In this document: positions 45,401 to 54,809 of the stretch, piece after piece
Layout of the letters: each line of letters begins with the position of its first letter
Numbering within the stretch: position 1 is the first letter of the stretch
DNA from: Bostrychus sinensis
Lineage: Eukaryota; Chordata; Actinopteri; Gobiiformes; Eleotridae
Direction: 5' to 3'
DNA: 64,000 bases
NCBI GenBank assembly: GCA_020698575.1
Contig: CM036251.1
Coordinates: 15,168,288 to 15,232,287 of the forward strand
Made by a program: the position numbers and the translations under genes
Notes under the pieces: generated by a model
Told to the model about the DNA's origin: nothing
What the model saw: the letters and a program-made list of their open reading frames with translations, nothing else
The model's database searches: none

Positions 45401-48400
45401 CTCTCCCTGGAAAGACAGCAGTTATCCTTGCCAGTGGCCATTTGTTGCGTGCAGCTTGACTGTCTTTTAGGAGTACGACGTCCCCTTCTTTTAGATCCCT
45501 ACTTGTTTCAGACCATTTCCTTCGAGTTTGCAAAGTGGGAAGATACTCTTCACGCCAGCGGCGCCAAAACTCGTTCGCGAGGGCCTGCACCTGTCTCCAC
45601 TGTTTGCTGTAGAGGTCCTTGATTGTGAATTCTCCTTGGGGTGGAGAGACTCCCACTTTCTGGGTGAGAATCATGGCAGGAGACAATATGGAAGGCGACT
45701 CTGGGTCGTTAGAGACTGGGACGAGAGGTCTAGCATTGATGACTGCAACCACTTCCATCATCAGAGTGCATAAGACGTCGTGTGTGAGCTGAATGTTGTC
45801 TTTGAGCAGGATAGTGTCTAGGATCCTTCTTGACAGTCCTATTAACCGTTCCCATGACCCCCCCATATGGGATGCGTGGGGTGGATTAAACACCCATGAA
45901 CAGTTATGTTCACTTAGGAACCTCTGCACAGTGACGTCTGGGTTTTTATGACTCAATCCCAGTTCCTTTGCAGCTGCCACAAAATTAGTACCACAGTCCG
46001 ATCTTATCTGCTTGACAGGTCCACGTATTGCAAAAAAACGCCTTAGTGCATTAATACAGCTGGAAGTATCCAAAGAGGCAATGATCTCGATGTGCACGGC
46101 CCGTGAACTCATGCAGCAGAATAGCATAGCCCACCGTTTGCTTTGGGCTTGGCCACCTCTGGTGCGTCTGGAAACTGGCCAGGGTCCGAACACGTCCACT
46201 CCAACGAATGTAAAGGGTGGGGATATGTGTAAACGTTCTGGTGGCAAGTCAGCCATGAGCTGTCTTTCTGCCTTGCGGCGCAACTGACGACATACTACAC
46301 ACTTGTTTAAAACCGAAGCAATGAGCCGCTTTCCGCCTATGACCCAATAGCCCGCTGCTCTGAGGGCCCCTTCAGTAAAGTGGCGGCCTTGATGTTTTAC
46401 CTGTTCATGGTATTGTCTCACTAACAGCAGAGAAACGTGACTGTTCTTTGGCAAGATGATTGGGTTCTTCTCTGCTGTGCTCAAGTCTGCATGCTTTAGT
46501 CTGCCACCAACACAAATCAGGTCTTCTTTAAGAACAGGGTTAAGCTTCTGAAGTGTGCTGTTTTTGGCCACAGATGGTGTGCGTGAGAGACCCGTGATTT
46601 CACTAGAGTAAAACTCTTCCTGGGCTGTTTTAGTAATGATGAATCTAGCCTGACACAACTCATCTGGGGTCCGTGGAAGCTTACAGTGATGCCAGCCTCT
46701 ACACTTGTTAGATTTGTCATGTTTGTAAGTTTTGACTATGTGGATGAGTGTTGCGACTGCCCTGGTGAGTGAGTGCATGGATGAAAAGCGTTGGAATCGT
46801 GTGGCATTAAGTCCCATCTCTTGACTCTGTGTCAGGTAACTGCTCACTTCAGACTGTATCTCTGTGTCTGATTCTGGGTTTACAAGTTCATATGTGTGTT
46901 TTGTGTTCTCATGGCAAGGGCCTGGTTTGTACAAAAAAGCTGGTCCTGAGAACCATGTTGTTTGCGTTAATTGAGATGCGGGAACTGACCTGGACGCATA
47001 GTCTGCCAGATTGTCTTCTGAACTGACGTAGAACCACTGCTCTGGACTCGTGGACTGATGAATTCGGCGAACACGATTGTGAACATAGACATGGAAGCGT
47101 TTAGTCTGATTGTGAATATATCCAAGCACGACCTTGCTATCGCAGTAGAACTTAACAGAGTCCAGGTTCAGGTCCAATTCGTCTTGAATGAGATCAGCGA
47201 CCTCTACGGCCAGTACTGCACCACACAATTCCAACCGAGGGATGGTGGGTTGGGAGAGTGGAGCTAGTTTAGCCTTTCCCAGAACGAATCCTACATCCAC
47301 TTGTCCTTCTGGTTGAATAGTCCTGAGGTACGCTACCACTCCAATGGCTTTGGTGGATGCGTCGGAAAACACGCAAAGCTCCTTGTGTTTGGCCTTGGGG
47401 AGTGAAGTTGTGGTGTATGCACGTGGGATGCGCAGCTTGTTCAAGTCATGCAGAGATTCTCTCCAAGCCTCCCATACTTTGAGCTTTCCTTTGGGAAGAG
47501 GGGAGTCCCAGTCGCACTTATCTGTGCTAAACTCCCTTAAGAGGCTTTTGCCTTCGATGGTTACTGGTGCGAGTATGCCTAAGGGATCAAAGACGCTGTT
47601 CACTGTAGATAGAACGCCCCTGCGAGTGAAATGCTTCCTGTCTTCTGATACTTTGAACGCGAAGGTGTCGGTTGTGGTCACCCAAAGCAGACCTAAACTG
47701 CGTTGCACTGGTGTAGTTTCACCACTGAGGTCCACGTCTTTCAGGGCTGCTCGGTTGTCTGGTGTAAATGCTTGCAAGACAATATCTCTGTTTGAAGCAA
47801 ACTTGTGCAGCCTTAGGTTCGATTCGCTGAGGGAGGCTTGGGTTCTCCGCAGGAGACTAATGGCTTCGGCGTCTGTGGGCACACTAATGAGGCCATCGTC
47901 TACATAAAAATGGCGTTCAACGAACTCTACTGTGTCTGCTCCATATTTGTTATTTGTGTGCACTTTCCTGAATGGCTCTCCTGAGTCCATAGATGGCCAC
48001 AGATGGGGACGGGCTGTTCCCGAACACGTGGACCCTCATTCTATAGTCGATGATGTCTTTGGACATGTCGTTATCTCTGTACCACAAAAATCTCAGGTAG
48101 TTCCTGTCGTCTCTGTGAACAAGGAAGCAGTGGAACATCTGCTGTATATCAGCAAGCACTGCAACCTGCTCCTTCCGAAAGCGGATCAAAACCCCTATGA
48201 GGGAATTATTGAGGTCCGGGCCTTTGAGAAGTACATCGTTTAGAGACATCCCGGAGTACTTTGCACTGGAGTCAAAGACCACACGTATGTTATCTGGTTT
48301 CTGTGGATGAAAGACTCCAAAGGTTGGCAGATACCAGCACTCCTCTTTTCCTTTTAACGGTGGGGCCACCTCTGCATGTTTGTTCTGAAAGATTTTATCC

Positions 48401-51400
48401 ATAAATTCAAGAAACTGATCTCTAACCTTTGGTTTTCTTCGTAATGTCTTTTGCAGAGAATTGAGGCGAGACAGCGCATACTCACGATTGTTAGACAGCT
48501 GTTGTCGCTGAGCTCTGAAGGGGAGGGTTGCGACCCAATGGTTTGACTTGTCCCTGAACATTTCTCTGTCCATAATCTCCAAGAAGATGGTGTCCTCGAT
48601 GGATGGGCCCGGTTTGTTATCAGAACCTGTTTCAATGAAGACATCTTGTCCTAGAATTTCTAATGACGCTTTGCCAGGTTTGCTCATTTGCTTCCCGCCT
48701 TGGTAGGCATTCTCTATCAGCCTAATGGAGCTGTTGCAGGGCGTGCAGATAGAAGGACGGCCATTTGCTAACACATTTGTCTTGTATGTGTTTACTGTTG
48801 GTTTATGTGCGTTTCCAAGACACACGTCTCCAATCAGGACCCATCCCAAGTCCAGTCTCTGTGCGAACGGAGCATTATGGGGTCCATTCACTTGTTGACG
48901 GACCTTGTGGACTCTCAATATGTCTCTTCCCAGTAGGATGAGGATTTCTGCATTGGGGTCGAGCTCCGGAATGTATTGTGCTACTTTTCTCAGGTGAGGA
49001 TGATTGCGGGCTGCATCAGGTGTAGGGATTTCAGACCTGTCATTTAGTATTTCATTGCACTCAATTAGCGGTGGGAGTGAGAGGACAATTTTTCCGTCAA
49101 GAGACTCAATCTGGAAACCTTCCGCTTTTCGGCCAGATGTTTCGATAGGCCCAGCACAGGTCTTTAATTTGTAGGGGAACAGCTTGCTCTTTATGTTAAA
49201 TAGTTCAAAGAAGTCTGAACGGACCAGTGAACGATTACTTTGATCGTCTAGGATTGCGTAGATGTTAGTTGCTTTCTCGCGTTGATCTTGATGAAACACT
49301 CGAACCAGACAGATCTTTGAGCAGGATCTACCCGTCTGCCCTGGGCCACACACTTGAGTGCATTGTGAGTTCACTGCTACACTGGCGACAGTGTGTTCTT
49401 CCTCCCCGCCGTTGTTTGCTGGGGTAGTGGATCTAGTATAGAATTGAGGTGGTGGACCTAGATGCATGGCACTGTCGTGTCGACTGCTGTCACACTCGGA
49501 GCACTTTACGGGCACTTTACAGTCTTTTGCCAAATGACTAGTTGAGCTGCAGCATTTAAAACAGATCCCGTTTTCTTTAAGGATAGCTTTCCGTTCCTCA
49601 ATGCCTTGTACTCTGAATGCTCTGCAGTTCCTTATTGGATGTGGTTTGTTGTGGATGGGACAGTTTTTCTCTGGTCCGTCAGGTTTCTTTGCAGGTGGTC
49701 CTCCACCTGTAGAGATATCAGTTTTGTGAACGGATATTTTATTCCCATAATTCCTTGAGGCTGCCTCATATGATCTCTCGCTAACACGTGGCAAAATAAA
49801 ACTCGGATCAGTTCTCCTATGTGCTTCTTGACAAATGAAACTGGTTAAGTAGTCAAATGGGGGGAAATGTCCATTGTTTTCTTCTTTGAATTTTGAGCCA
49901 ACCGAGAGCCATCTCTCTTGGAGTCCAAAGGGAAGGTACGTCAGTCCTTTTAGGTAGCCCTCTTCTTTAGCGCCTTGGAGCTCCATGAGTAGATCACCTA
50001 AGTCTCTCAGCTTCCCGTAATCTTTGGCAGATATTTTAGGGAATTCATCAAGTCTTTTAAACAGAGCCTTCTCGGCCACTTCAGGTGCGGCATAACACTC
50101 CTGGAGGCGTGTCCAGGCCTTTTGCAGAGCCATAGCTGGGCTTCCAGCATGAACGGCGCGGATCCTTTTAACATGCTTAACAGACTCTGGCCCGAGCCAC
50201 TTAACCAGCAGATCTAACATTTGTGTAGCTGTAAGTCCTATGTCTGAAGTGGCGTTATTGAATGATGACTGCCAGGCACGATAACTTTCAGGTCTGTCAT
50301 CAAATTGGTAGAGACTTGTACTCACTAAGTCACGGCGAGCCAGGTATCGTGCCAGGTGTTCTGTTTCAGGCGCTACACTGTTGGGGGTTGCGACACCTCG
50401 AGCAACATACGATGGCGCTGTTGCATTTAGTGAAGGGCCATAGAAGCAATGAGTTGGCTCAGGTTTTGGCTGGAGTCCATTTTGTCCATTAAAAATGGTT
50501 GTGTGATTATTGTTTCCATAATTATTGTGATAGTCAGCAAACGCCTTGCTTTGTGAGTTGTTATGCTTGTCACTGTCTTTGTTTTCTGCTTTAAGGTCCT
50601 TTTGTGATGGTACATGCCATGTAACAAAGCTCTCATCTGGGAATATGGTACCGGGTACTGTGGCATGTGCAGCAGCCTGACTTTGTTGTGACTGAAGCTC
50701 TGCTTGTGTCTGAACGTACTTCTGAGTTCGTGTTACAATGTCCTTTTGTAAGAGTTCATGAGCAGATGAATCTGACTTTACTGATTCCTGTTCTTCAGCT
50801 GCTTCCAATGCTACCGCTTGTGCAATGGCTGCAGCTGCCTCTCTTTGGAATGCCAATGCATTCAATTCAGCTTCCAACTTTGCTTTTCCTAATTGTAGCT
50901 CTGCTTCTTTCGCAGCCCTGTCCACTTTAAGTTGTGCTTCCTTTTCAGCATACAAAGCCCGCGCCTTTGCGGCTTCCGCTTTGGCTCGCGCTCGTATTGC
51001 TGCGCTGGACGTGGAGAAGAGGGAGCTCTTTGTAGTTCTTGTATGCACTGATGCGTTGTCTGACTTTGCTTGTTCCATTTTTATCCGCTTTTGTAACTTA
51101 GGTGTAGAATTATCCCGCCTTTTCACTGTACTGTCCTCGCTGAGACGTAGAAGTTTCAACTAGACAGTGAGCTAAACTCTGACTCAATGATGCAAGACGT
51201 GTCCTCAGTTTAGTTTGTGGCTTTATTTTACACCCCTGACATCGCTTTGAATACAGAGTGAAAAGGCGTTGCTTCTTCAGGAGTTACACTACGTAAATTA
51301 TCCGTGTTTCATCCCTCTTTACCAGCCTGTGTATTTTACGTTCTACTTGCACTTCCGTTCCCACCGTAGTCATCAACTATCAAAATAAAAGCGTGCGTGT

Positions 51401-54400
51401 CAAAACAAGAGTCCCTCCGCCAAAATGAACCAAAATGCCTGAAAGGCAGAACAGCACCCTTTAATCTTACATTATCATACACATAGCATCTTTTTTTATT
51501 ATTTCAGATATACTCAAAATCTGTACTCAAATAAAAGCACTGCTATTACAGTACAGTAGTAGAAGTAAACATTATAATATTTGACTGATCAAAAGTGTAA
51601 TGTTAGTATAAGAAATTTGCTTTAAAAACGTAATACTACATACAACTCTAACTGTTTCGGGTACTGCTACGATGACTAATACTACTACTACCAGTTATAC
51701 TAACACTCTTGCAAATCAAGGCACATGAAGTACAGAAAGCTTCATACAAATATTAATATTTGATTACAAACACAGAATTCACATGTACATTTAATGACCC
51801 CCTCGTCACAATGCATCTGACCTTTTATATATTTTCCATTATGTAGTGCCAGTATCATTACATTACATTACATACGTACATACAGTACATCTGCATTTCC
51901 TATATTCCTTTAAGTGAGATTATTATATGTATACTTTAAAGTACGTTGCACAGTAATGACAGATTATTTAGTTGTTTTTTGTGATTGTGGTGGTGATTGT
52001 GGATCTTCAGTTCATAATGGAGTTATAGCAGCTGCCTCATACCAAGCACTTTACATATATTTATTTATAGATGGAAAACTTAGTAAATAATATATTGTTG
52101 CATTTATTTACTTCCTTTCTTTCCTACTGTACCCACTCTGTGATCACGAGCAAGCCACTCCACCCTACTCTACTCGGCCTTTTATCATTTCACCAGAGCT
52201 TCCAGACCACTGGTTTTGAGGGCCGACCCGAGGGGCTCAGCACTTTTCACCATGCGGACCATAAATACAGCTCTTCTGCAGTCATCAGCCCCTTTTGTAA
52301 TTGCCCCCATTGTCCCATAAAGGAACCACAGCAATTTCCCCGTCTGCCTCAGCCACGAGTGAGTCACTGAGAGCAGAGGATCAAGATAAGAGCAGAGGAG
52401 ATGATGGACACTGGTGAAGACAAGGCACTGAGGGGCTTTTAGGTTTAAACTGCAGAGCTACAAGGAGTATTTAAAATCTGTGCTAAAAAAAAAGTACTGT
52501 TACTGCAACATAATAATCAAGTAAAATAATGAGTAATGATTGTTCAAGTAAACGAACGATGGATAGTTGTTTTTATTTACTACTTATGCTACTGCTACTA
52601 CTACTACTACTTAGGGTGACCAGATGTCCCTTAACCGGGACAGTCCCACACTTGTCCCTTGTCCCAAGACACATCTGTGAAAATACACGTATGTCTCAGT
52701 TGTCCCCAAGCATAGGAAACGTAAAACACATCTGTCTAAAGACTTTTGTCACTAAAATGATCATTATCAATATCAATTAAATCATTATTTTTTTATTAAT
52801 AAATTGCCATTGATATTCAAAACTTAGCGTCCTAGCATCATGTTCTAGTCCAAAGCTTTTTTTTCACTTAATGAGATCAAATGCACCGTGATTAGTGATA
52901 AAAAATAAGTGTCCCAGTTTTTGGGTCTAAAATCTGGTCACCCTACTACTACTACTACTGTTACTACTACTGCTAACACTTTCTGCCTAGCCGCTCAGGT
53001 CAAGAAGTGATTTTCATCAAAAATATCCTTAAGTAAAAGTATCCAGTTACTTTAAACCATACGGGCCGTGTCAGAGGTGAGACCTACATCACATATGCGT
53101 CCAGGTCACTGCGTCCCACCAGCTGGTCTCCGGTCAGGTAGGTGTTGTGGGAGGAGGAGATAAAGTAGCTGGTGAGGGGCTGGTCCATGTCCTGGTACAC
53201 CTCAGTGTGGGCCTGGTTGAACGCGCTGCAATGACTGGACTCCATGAATCTGAGAAATCCCTCGAACGTCATGCATCTGCTTTCTTTCGCTGGAGGAACC
53301 GACAGAGCAAGGCAACAGAATCAATACAGTCGTCTACAAAAATGTTTACATGGATTACAATTAAAATACTGGCCATAAACATTTTTTTCTCTGTGATGAC
53401 ATTACTGATTTTATTGAACAAGCTTGAAATGTTATGTTTTTGGGAGAGGATGTAAAGGGGCCCAAGGATAGGGTGACCAGACGTCCCTTATTTAATCGGG
53501 ACAGTCCCAGTTTTAGGCTCCTCTTCCCATGTCCCAAGCACTGATGTATATACAGTCATTGGTCCCAAGACATATCTGTAAAACACTAATATTAGTTATC
53601 CCCGTATTAACCAACAGAAAAGCACAGGATTCTTATAAACATTTGTCTAAAGACTTTTGTCACTAACATTTCTTACAAAGTCATTATTTTTATTTAATTA
53701 ACTGTAATTAAAATTCAGAACTTAGGCCCTAGCTTCATGTGCTTCTATAACATGACAGAAAATTGTGTGGGTTTCCCTGAAACTTTTTTGTTGCTAGGTA
53801 AATTAAAATGCACCATGAAAAAAAAAAAATATGTGTCCCAGTTTTTGGGTCTAAAAATCTGGTCACCCTACCCAAGGCAAAACCTGAAATCTGCTCTGCA
53901 ACTGCTAAACTCCTGACTTAACAGCTAATAGAGAAAGAGATGCTGGGACTAAATAAAATAAAAATTGTTACCTAATGTGTCATGAACCTTTAGGTTTTCA
54001 CGATACGTCCCATGAGGGGTTGCAGATTACTGGAGCCTGTCCCAGCAACTATGGGACAAAGGAGGTGCACACCCTGGACAGTGGCCTCTCAGTCACAGGA
54101 CTGACACAGACTTACAGTGATTCACTATGAGCAGCTTAGAGTCACCACCTGGAACCTGGAAAGAACATGTGGTAGCATGGGGAGGACCTGCAGACTCCAC
54201 CCAGAGAAACTGTAATAAGCTGCACGTATGAACTCCTTGCTGAGACACAGGAGTGCTAACCACCCTGCCACCGTGCCCCCCTACTGTACATCATATCTAT
54301 CTCTCCATATTTCTAGACAACCATGATATACATTTAAATATCTTAGTTGCTGTATTTGAACAACTAGACAGTGTTATGATGTGATGTTGAACAGTGAACA

Positions 54401-54809
54401 GTGAGATCTAGGCAGCATCTGTTCTATGTGACCACTGATGCACCAGACTACTCCATTCTCCTTCTGTGATATTGTTCGCTCTCTGCCTTTGGGCTCACAT
54501 TACAACGCCGCTGGAGCTGAGACACTTATGTGAAGACTCACTTAGTATCATTAAGGCTGTGCTAAAAGATAGATTTGATCTGAACTAAACAGCATTGCTT
54601 TCCTTGCACTCACCTCGCTCATCAATCTCGTACAGGTCTATCAGACTCTCTGCCAGCTCTTCATTGGCTGTGGGCTCCTGCTGCTCCTTAGAGAGGATCT
54701 TGAGGAGGCCAGCGACAGGCAGTGTGGGAGAGGCCAAGGCATATCGGTCAAAAATGCGAAGGACCTCTACTATTCTGTCGGGGGGAGGCTGGCTTCTCAA
54801 CATTTTAAC
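34229..54809 (-). CDS. plcz1: Phospholipase C zeta, right copy, open reading frame
   Basis: Phosphoinositide-specific PLC; in mammals the zeta isoform is the sperm factor that triggers egg calcium oscillations. Coding order: 54614-54809 (second EF-hand lobe), 53088-53289, 44545-44689, 43750-43902 (X), 39845-40078 (linker), 39531-39684, 38791-38907, 38006-38175 (Y), 35550-35676, 34467-34616, 34229-34311 (C2 and stop). The exons total 1731 nt, 576 residues plus stop, with all phases matching. The active site reads SSSHNTYL, CRCLEIDCWDG and VVWHGHT. The linker is acidic then basic (KEDDDGDEEEEEE ... VQKRPKKK); a basic linker cluster is typical of zeta. Against about 608 residues in human PLCZ1, roughly 75 N-terminal residues are missing, and no start exon is seen. 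The BEL element lies in intron 2 and a Penelope-like copy in intron 4. Confidence 0.87.
34972..34996 (-). repeat. Interstitial telomeric tract, four units
   Basis: Run of ccctaa on the plus strand (four units), mirror of 18572-18592, which has three. Located in a plcz1 intron. Confidence 0.8.
35060..35430. mobile_element. MITE with TAG-triplet core (right arm mirror)
   Basis: Counterpart of 18140-18545, bounded by ttactcaagtaa motifs, with an interior of agtaatagtagtag triplets. Confidence 0.6.
35831..37945 (-). mobile_element. 2.1 kb right-arm insert containing a LINE 3' tail
   Basis: Absent from the left arm, where the flanking sequence is continuous at about 17340-17365. The recognisable part is a (TAGA)n tract at 36416-36478 followed by atactttattgatcccgaag. 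On the minus strand this reads gggatcaataaagtatct then (TCTA)n, the 3' end of a common fish LINE family (Rex or Maui type; exact family not certain). The body would extend toward higher coordinates, but no reverse-transcriptase frame is present, so it is 5'-truncated. The first 580 bp (35831-36410) is unassigned. No clear target-site duplication was found. Confidence 0.5.
36416..36478 (+). repeat. (TAGA)n microsatellite
   Basis: About 15 tagata units with one gacaga interruption, directly next to a LINE 3' terminus on the minus strand. Confidence 0.9.
39845..40078 (-). CDS. plcz1: plcz1 right exon 5 (X-Y linker)
   Basis: 234 nt, phase 0 at both ends. It encodes DLKYKILIKNKKLKQQ, a long acidic run (EDDDGDEEEEEETDDEGEE), then a basic stretch (VQKRPKKK) that continues into EKK of the next exon. 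The acidic codons are imperfect gag/gat repeats, so length change by slippage is expected. The left copy is 50 nt shorter. Confidence 0.85.
40270..40430 (+). mobile_element. tRNA-derived SINE remnant, right arm
   Basis: A tRNA-like head (gcccagtagtaaagtagttcc and gaggttaaattcc, resembling A and B boxes) is followed by the tail aagggcatctggtgtaaaa with ctgccatatt. The mirror remnant is at 15060-15190. Confidence 0.5.
40551..40585 (-). ncRNA. Hammerhead-ribozyme-like core in the Penelope terminus, degenerate
   Basis: On the minus strand the segment reads gtgatgaagcac, then gagaaacggcgaaacgtc. Penelope-like elements are known to carry hammerhead motifs (ctgatga ... gaaac) in their termini. Here the first core base is changed and stem II pairing is poor, so cleavage activity is doubtful. 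Confidence 0.35.
41056..41517 (-). pseudogene. Penelope-like reverse transcriptase fragment
   Basis: About 153 residues from the N-terminal part of the Penelope RT: ADKGRCTVILNTADYEDKI, then YLYYRLYPGETIPCIYGLP and KIHKEGAPLCPIIS, ending at HLASVLSPLV. The Gly-Leu-Pro-Lys-Ile-His-Lys motif is diagnostic of the family. The palm motifs with the catalytic YxDD and the GIY-YIG endonuclease are absent, because the frame ends at HHIINTGLFQ and the sequence passes into the terminal region. The copy is a deletion derivative and could not self-mobilise. Confidence 0.8.
42460..42930. repeat. Expanded TAC/TGC triplet tract inside a MITE
   Basis: About 350 bp of imperfect act/gct triplets (42550-42910) between MITE-like flanks in plcz1 intron 4. 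The left arm lacks this and about 1.2 kb around it. Open frames here (poly-Thr/Ser) are by-products of the triplets. Confidence 0.7.
43340..43735. mobile_element. MITE ending in taattactttccacctctg (right arm)
   Basis: Starts gttagaggtggaggaagtaaaag and ends at ctctgggtttgg next to plcz1 exon 4. The left arm keeps only the first part of this MITE (14257-14282), joined to sequence from beyond the triplet tract, which indicates a left-arm deletion. Confidence 0.6.
43960..44345. mobile_element. MITE with TAC-triplet core (right arm mirror)
   Basis: Counterpart of 13640-14030: cagaggtggaaggagtactc at one end, tagttactttgcccctct at the other, and an interior of ctactattac triplets. Confidence 0.65.
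44920..45246 (-). repeat. BEL/Pao 3' LTR
   Basis: 327 bp, tgttctgcc ... cagtaca on the element strand. By eye it is identical to 51127-51453. The purine-rich aggcggggag directly upstream on the element strand (45247-45256) fits a polypurine tract. Confidence 0.92.
45297..47990 (-). CDS. BEL/Pao pol: end of RT, RNase H, integrase
   Basis: The open frame reads in through the RT catalytic box FYVDDG (about residue 30), then the RT thumb and an RNase H-like region (CVFSDASTKAIGVVAYL). The integrase has a zinc finger (HQGRHFTEGALRAAGYW ... CVVCRQLRR) and the DDE set: GVDVFGPW, IRSDCGTNF and GGSWERL. A C-terminal chromatin- or DNA-binding segment follows (EGDVVLLKD). In BEL elements this is normally continuous with gag. 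Here it overlaps the upstream frame by about 41 bp and is offset, so translation would need frameshifting or the copy is disabled. Confidence 0.9.
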   Translation of the reverse strand: MDSGEPFRKVHTNNKYGADTVEFVERHFYVDDGLISVPTDAEAISLLRRTQASLSESNLRLHKFASNRDIVLQAFTPDNRAALKDVDLSGETTPVQRSLGLLWVTTTDTFAFKVSEDRKHFTRRGVLSTVNSVFDPLGILAPVTIEGKSLLREFSTDKCDWDSPLPKGKLKVWEAWRESLHDLNKLRIPRAYTTTSLPKAKHKELCVFSDASTKAIGVVAYLRTIQPEGQVDVGFVLGKAKLAPLSQPTIPRLELCGAVLAVEVADLIQDELDLNLDSVKFYCDSKVVLGYIHNQTKRFHVYVHNRVRRIHQSTSPEQWFYVSSEDNLADYASRSVPASQLTQTTWFSGPAFLYKPGPCHENTKHTYELVNPESDTEIQSEVSSYLTQSQEMGLNATRFQRFSSMHSLTRAVATLIHIVKTYKHDKSNKCRGWHHCKLPRTPDELCQARFIITKTAQEEFYSSEITGLSRTPSVAKNSTLQKLNPVLKEDLICVGGRLKHADLSTAEKNPIILPKNSHVSLLLVRQYHEQVKHQGRHFTEGALRAAGYWVIGGKRLIASVLNKCVVCRQLRRKAERQLMADLPPERLHISPPFTFVGVDVFGPWPVSRRTRGGQAQSKRWAMLFCCMSSRAVHIEIIASLDTSSCINALRRFFAIRGPVKQIRSDCGTNFVAAAKELGLSHKNPDVTVQRFLSEHNCSWVFNPPHASHMGGSWERLIGLSRRILDTILLKDNIQLTHDVLCTLMMEVVAVINARPLVPVSNDPESPSILSPAMILTQKVGVSPPQGEFTIKDLYSKQWRQVQALANEFWRRWREEYLPTLQTRRKWSETSRDLKEGDVVLLKDSQAARNKWPLARITAVFPGRDGRVREVQLKVSDQGCLKTFQRPISEVVLLLPKD
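47950..51078 (-). CDS. BEL/Pao gag, protease and N-terminal RT
   Basis: The start is the first in-frame ATG outside the LTR, at 51078 (MEQAKSDNASVHTRTT). The open frame itself reaches back into the LTR. In order: a charged Ala/Glu coiled coil (AKAEAAKARALYAEKEAQL), a DUF1759-type capsid region (SFNNATSDIG, GPESVKHVKRI), a Cys-His zinc-knuckle stretch (CFKCCSSTSHLAKDCKVPVKC), a DUF1758-type aspartic protease (AILDDQSNRSLV), and the RT fingers with catalytic ADIQQMFH. It stops just after VFGNSPSPSVAIYGL, before the YVDD box, which is in the next frame. Confidence 0.9.
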   Translation of the reverse strand: MEQAKSDNASVHTRTTKSSLFSTSSAAIRARAKAEAAKARALYAEKEAQLKVDRAAKEAELQLGKAKLEAELNALAFQREAAAAIAQAVALEAAEEQESVKSDSSAHELLQKDIVTRTQKYVQTQAELQSQQSQAAAHATVPGTIFPDESFVTWHVPSQKDLKAENKDSDKHNNSQSKAFADYHNNYGNNNHTTIFNGQNGLQPKPEPTHCFYGPSLNATAPSYVARGVATPNSVAPETEHLARYLARRDLVSTSLYQFDDRPESYRAWQSSFNNATSDIGLTATQMLDLLVKWLGPESVKHVKRIRAVHAGSPAMALQKAWTRLQECYAAPEVAEKALFKRLDEFPKISAKDYGKLRDLGDLLMELQGAKEEGYLKGLTYLPFGLQERWLSVGSKFKEENNGHFPPFDYLTSFICQEAHRRTDPSFILPRVSERSYEAASRNYGNKISVHKTDISTGGGPPAKKPDGPEKNCPIHNKPHPIRNCRAFRVQGIEERKAILKENGICFKCCSSTSHLAKDCKVPVKCSECDSSRHDSAMHLGPPPQFYTRSTTPANNGGEEEHTVASVAVNSQCTQVCGPGQTGRSCSKICLVRVFHQDQREKATNIYAILDDQSNRSLVRSDFFELFNIKSKLFPYKLKTCAGPIETSGRKAEGFQIESLDGKIVLSLPPLIECNEILNDRSEIPTPDAARNHPHLRKVAQYIPELDPNAEILILLGRDILRVHKVRQQVNGPHNAPFAQRLDLGWVLIGDVCLGNAHKPTVNTYKTNVLANGRPSICTPCNSSIRLIENAYQGGKQMSKPGKASLEILGQDVFIETGSDNKPGPSIEDTIFLEIMDREMFRDKSNHWVATLPFRAQRQQLSNNREYALSRLNSLQKTLRRKPKVRDQFLEFMDKIFQNKHAEVAPPLKGKEECWYLPTFGVFHPQKPDNIRVVFDSSAKYSGMSLNDVLLKGPDLNNSLIGVLIRFRKEQVAVLADIQQMFHCFLVHRDDRNYLRFLWYRDNDMSKDIIDYRMRVHVFGNSPSPSVAIYGLRRAIQESAHK
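51127..51453 (-). repeat. BEL/Pao 5' LTR
   Basis: 327 bp, same sequence as 44920-45246 by eye. It contains an ataaagcc-type signal on the element strand. It is followed on the element strand by gtgaaaaggcggg, which is not an obvious tRNA primer-binding site. Confidence 0.92.
52612..52945. mobile_element. Complete tagggtgaccaga MITE, right arm
   Basis: 334 bp with inverted termini tagggtgaccagatgtccc and ctggtcaccctac, set in a CTA-triplet tract. Its left-arm counterpart (7188-7400) has lost one terminus. Confidence 0.75.
53469..53870. mobile_element. tagggtgaccaga MITE, right arm
   Basis: 402 bp, flanked by cccaagga and cccaaggc (7 of 8). It is the uninterrupted counterpart of 5697-6562. 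Confidence 0.8.
53995..54281 (-). mobile_element. tRNA-derived SINE, right arm
   Basis: Mirror of the SINE at 5282-5575, with the same body and ending accgtgcccccc on the plus strand. Present before the duplication. Confidence 0.75.

Larger units (their letters stand above)
44920..51453 (-). mobile_element. BEL/Pao LTR retrotransposon, very young, right arm only
   Basis: A 6534 bp element on the minus strand in plcz1 intron 2, with two 327 bp LTRs that look identical, TG...CA termini and an exact 5 bp target-site duplication gcacc (44915-44919, 51454-51458). It encodes gag, protease, RT, RNase H and integrase in BEL order. The left arm has no insertion at the mirror position. The only coding defect seen is one frame change inside RT near 47950-47990. 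No primer-binding site starting TGG was recognised right after the 5' LTR. Confidence 0.95.

Noticed and set aside
45428..47907. Plus-strand open frames inside the BEL element
   Set aside because: They are antisense shadows of the integrase and RNase H coding region, with no conserved motif.
4757..54809. PLC delta instead of PLC zeta
   Set aside because: There is no PH-domain exon, the Y-domain wording (ALSDLVVYT, SSNYNP, NFQTQDLAMDL) is closer to zeta as recalled, and the neighbour is pik3c2g as for mammalian PLCZ1. A phylogeny would settle it.
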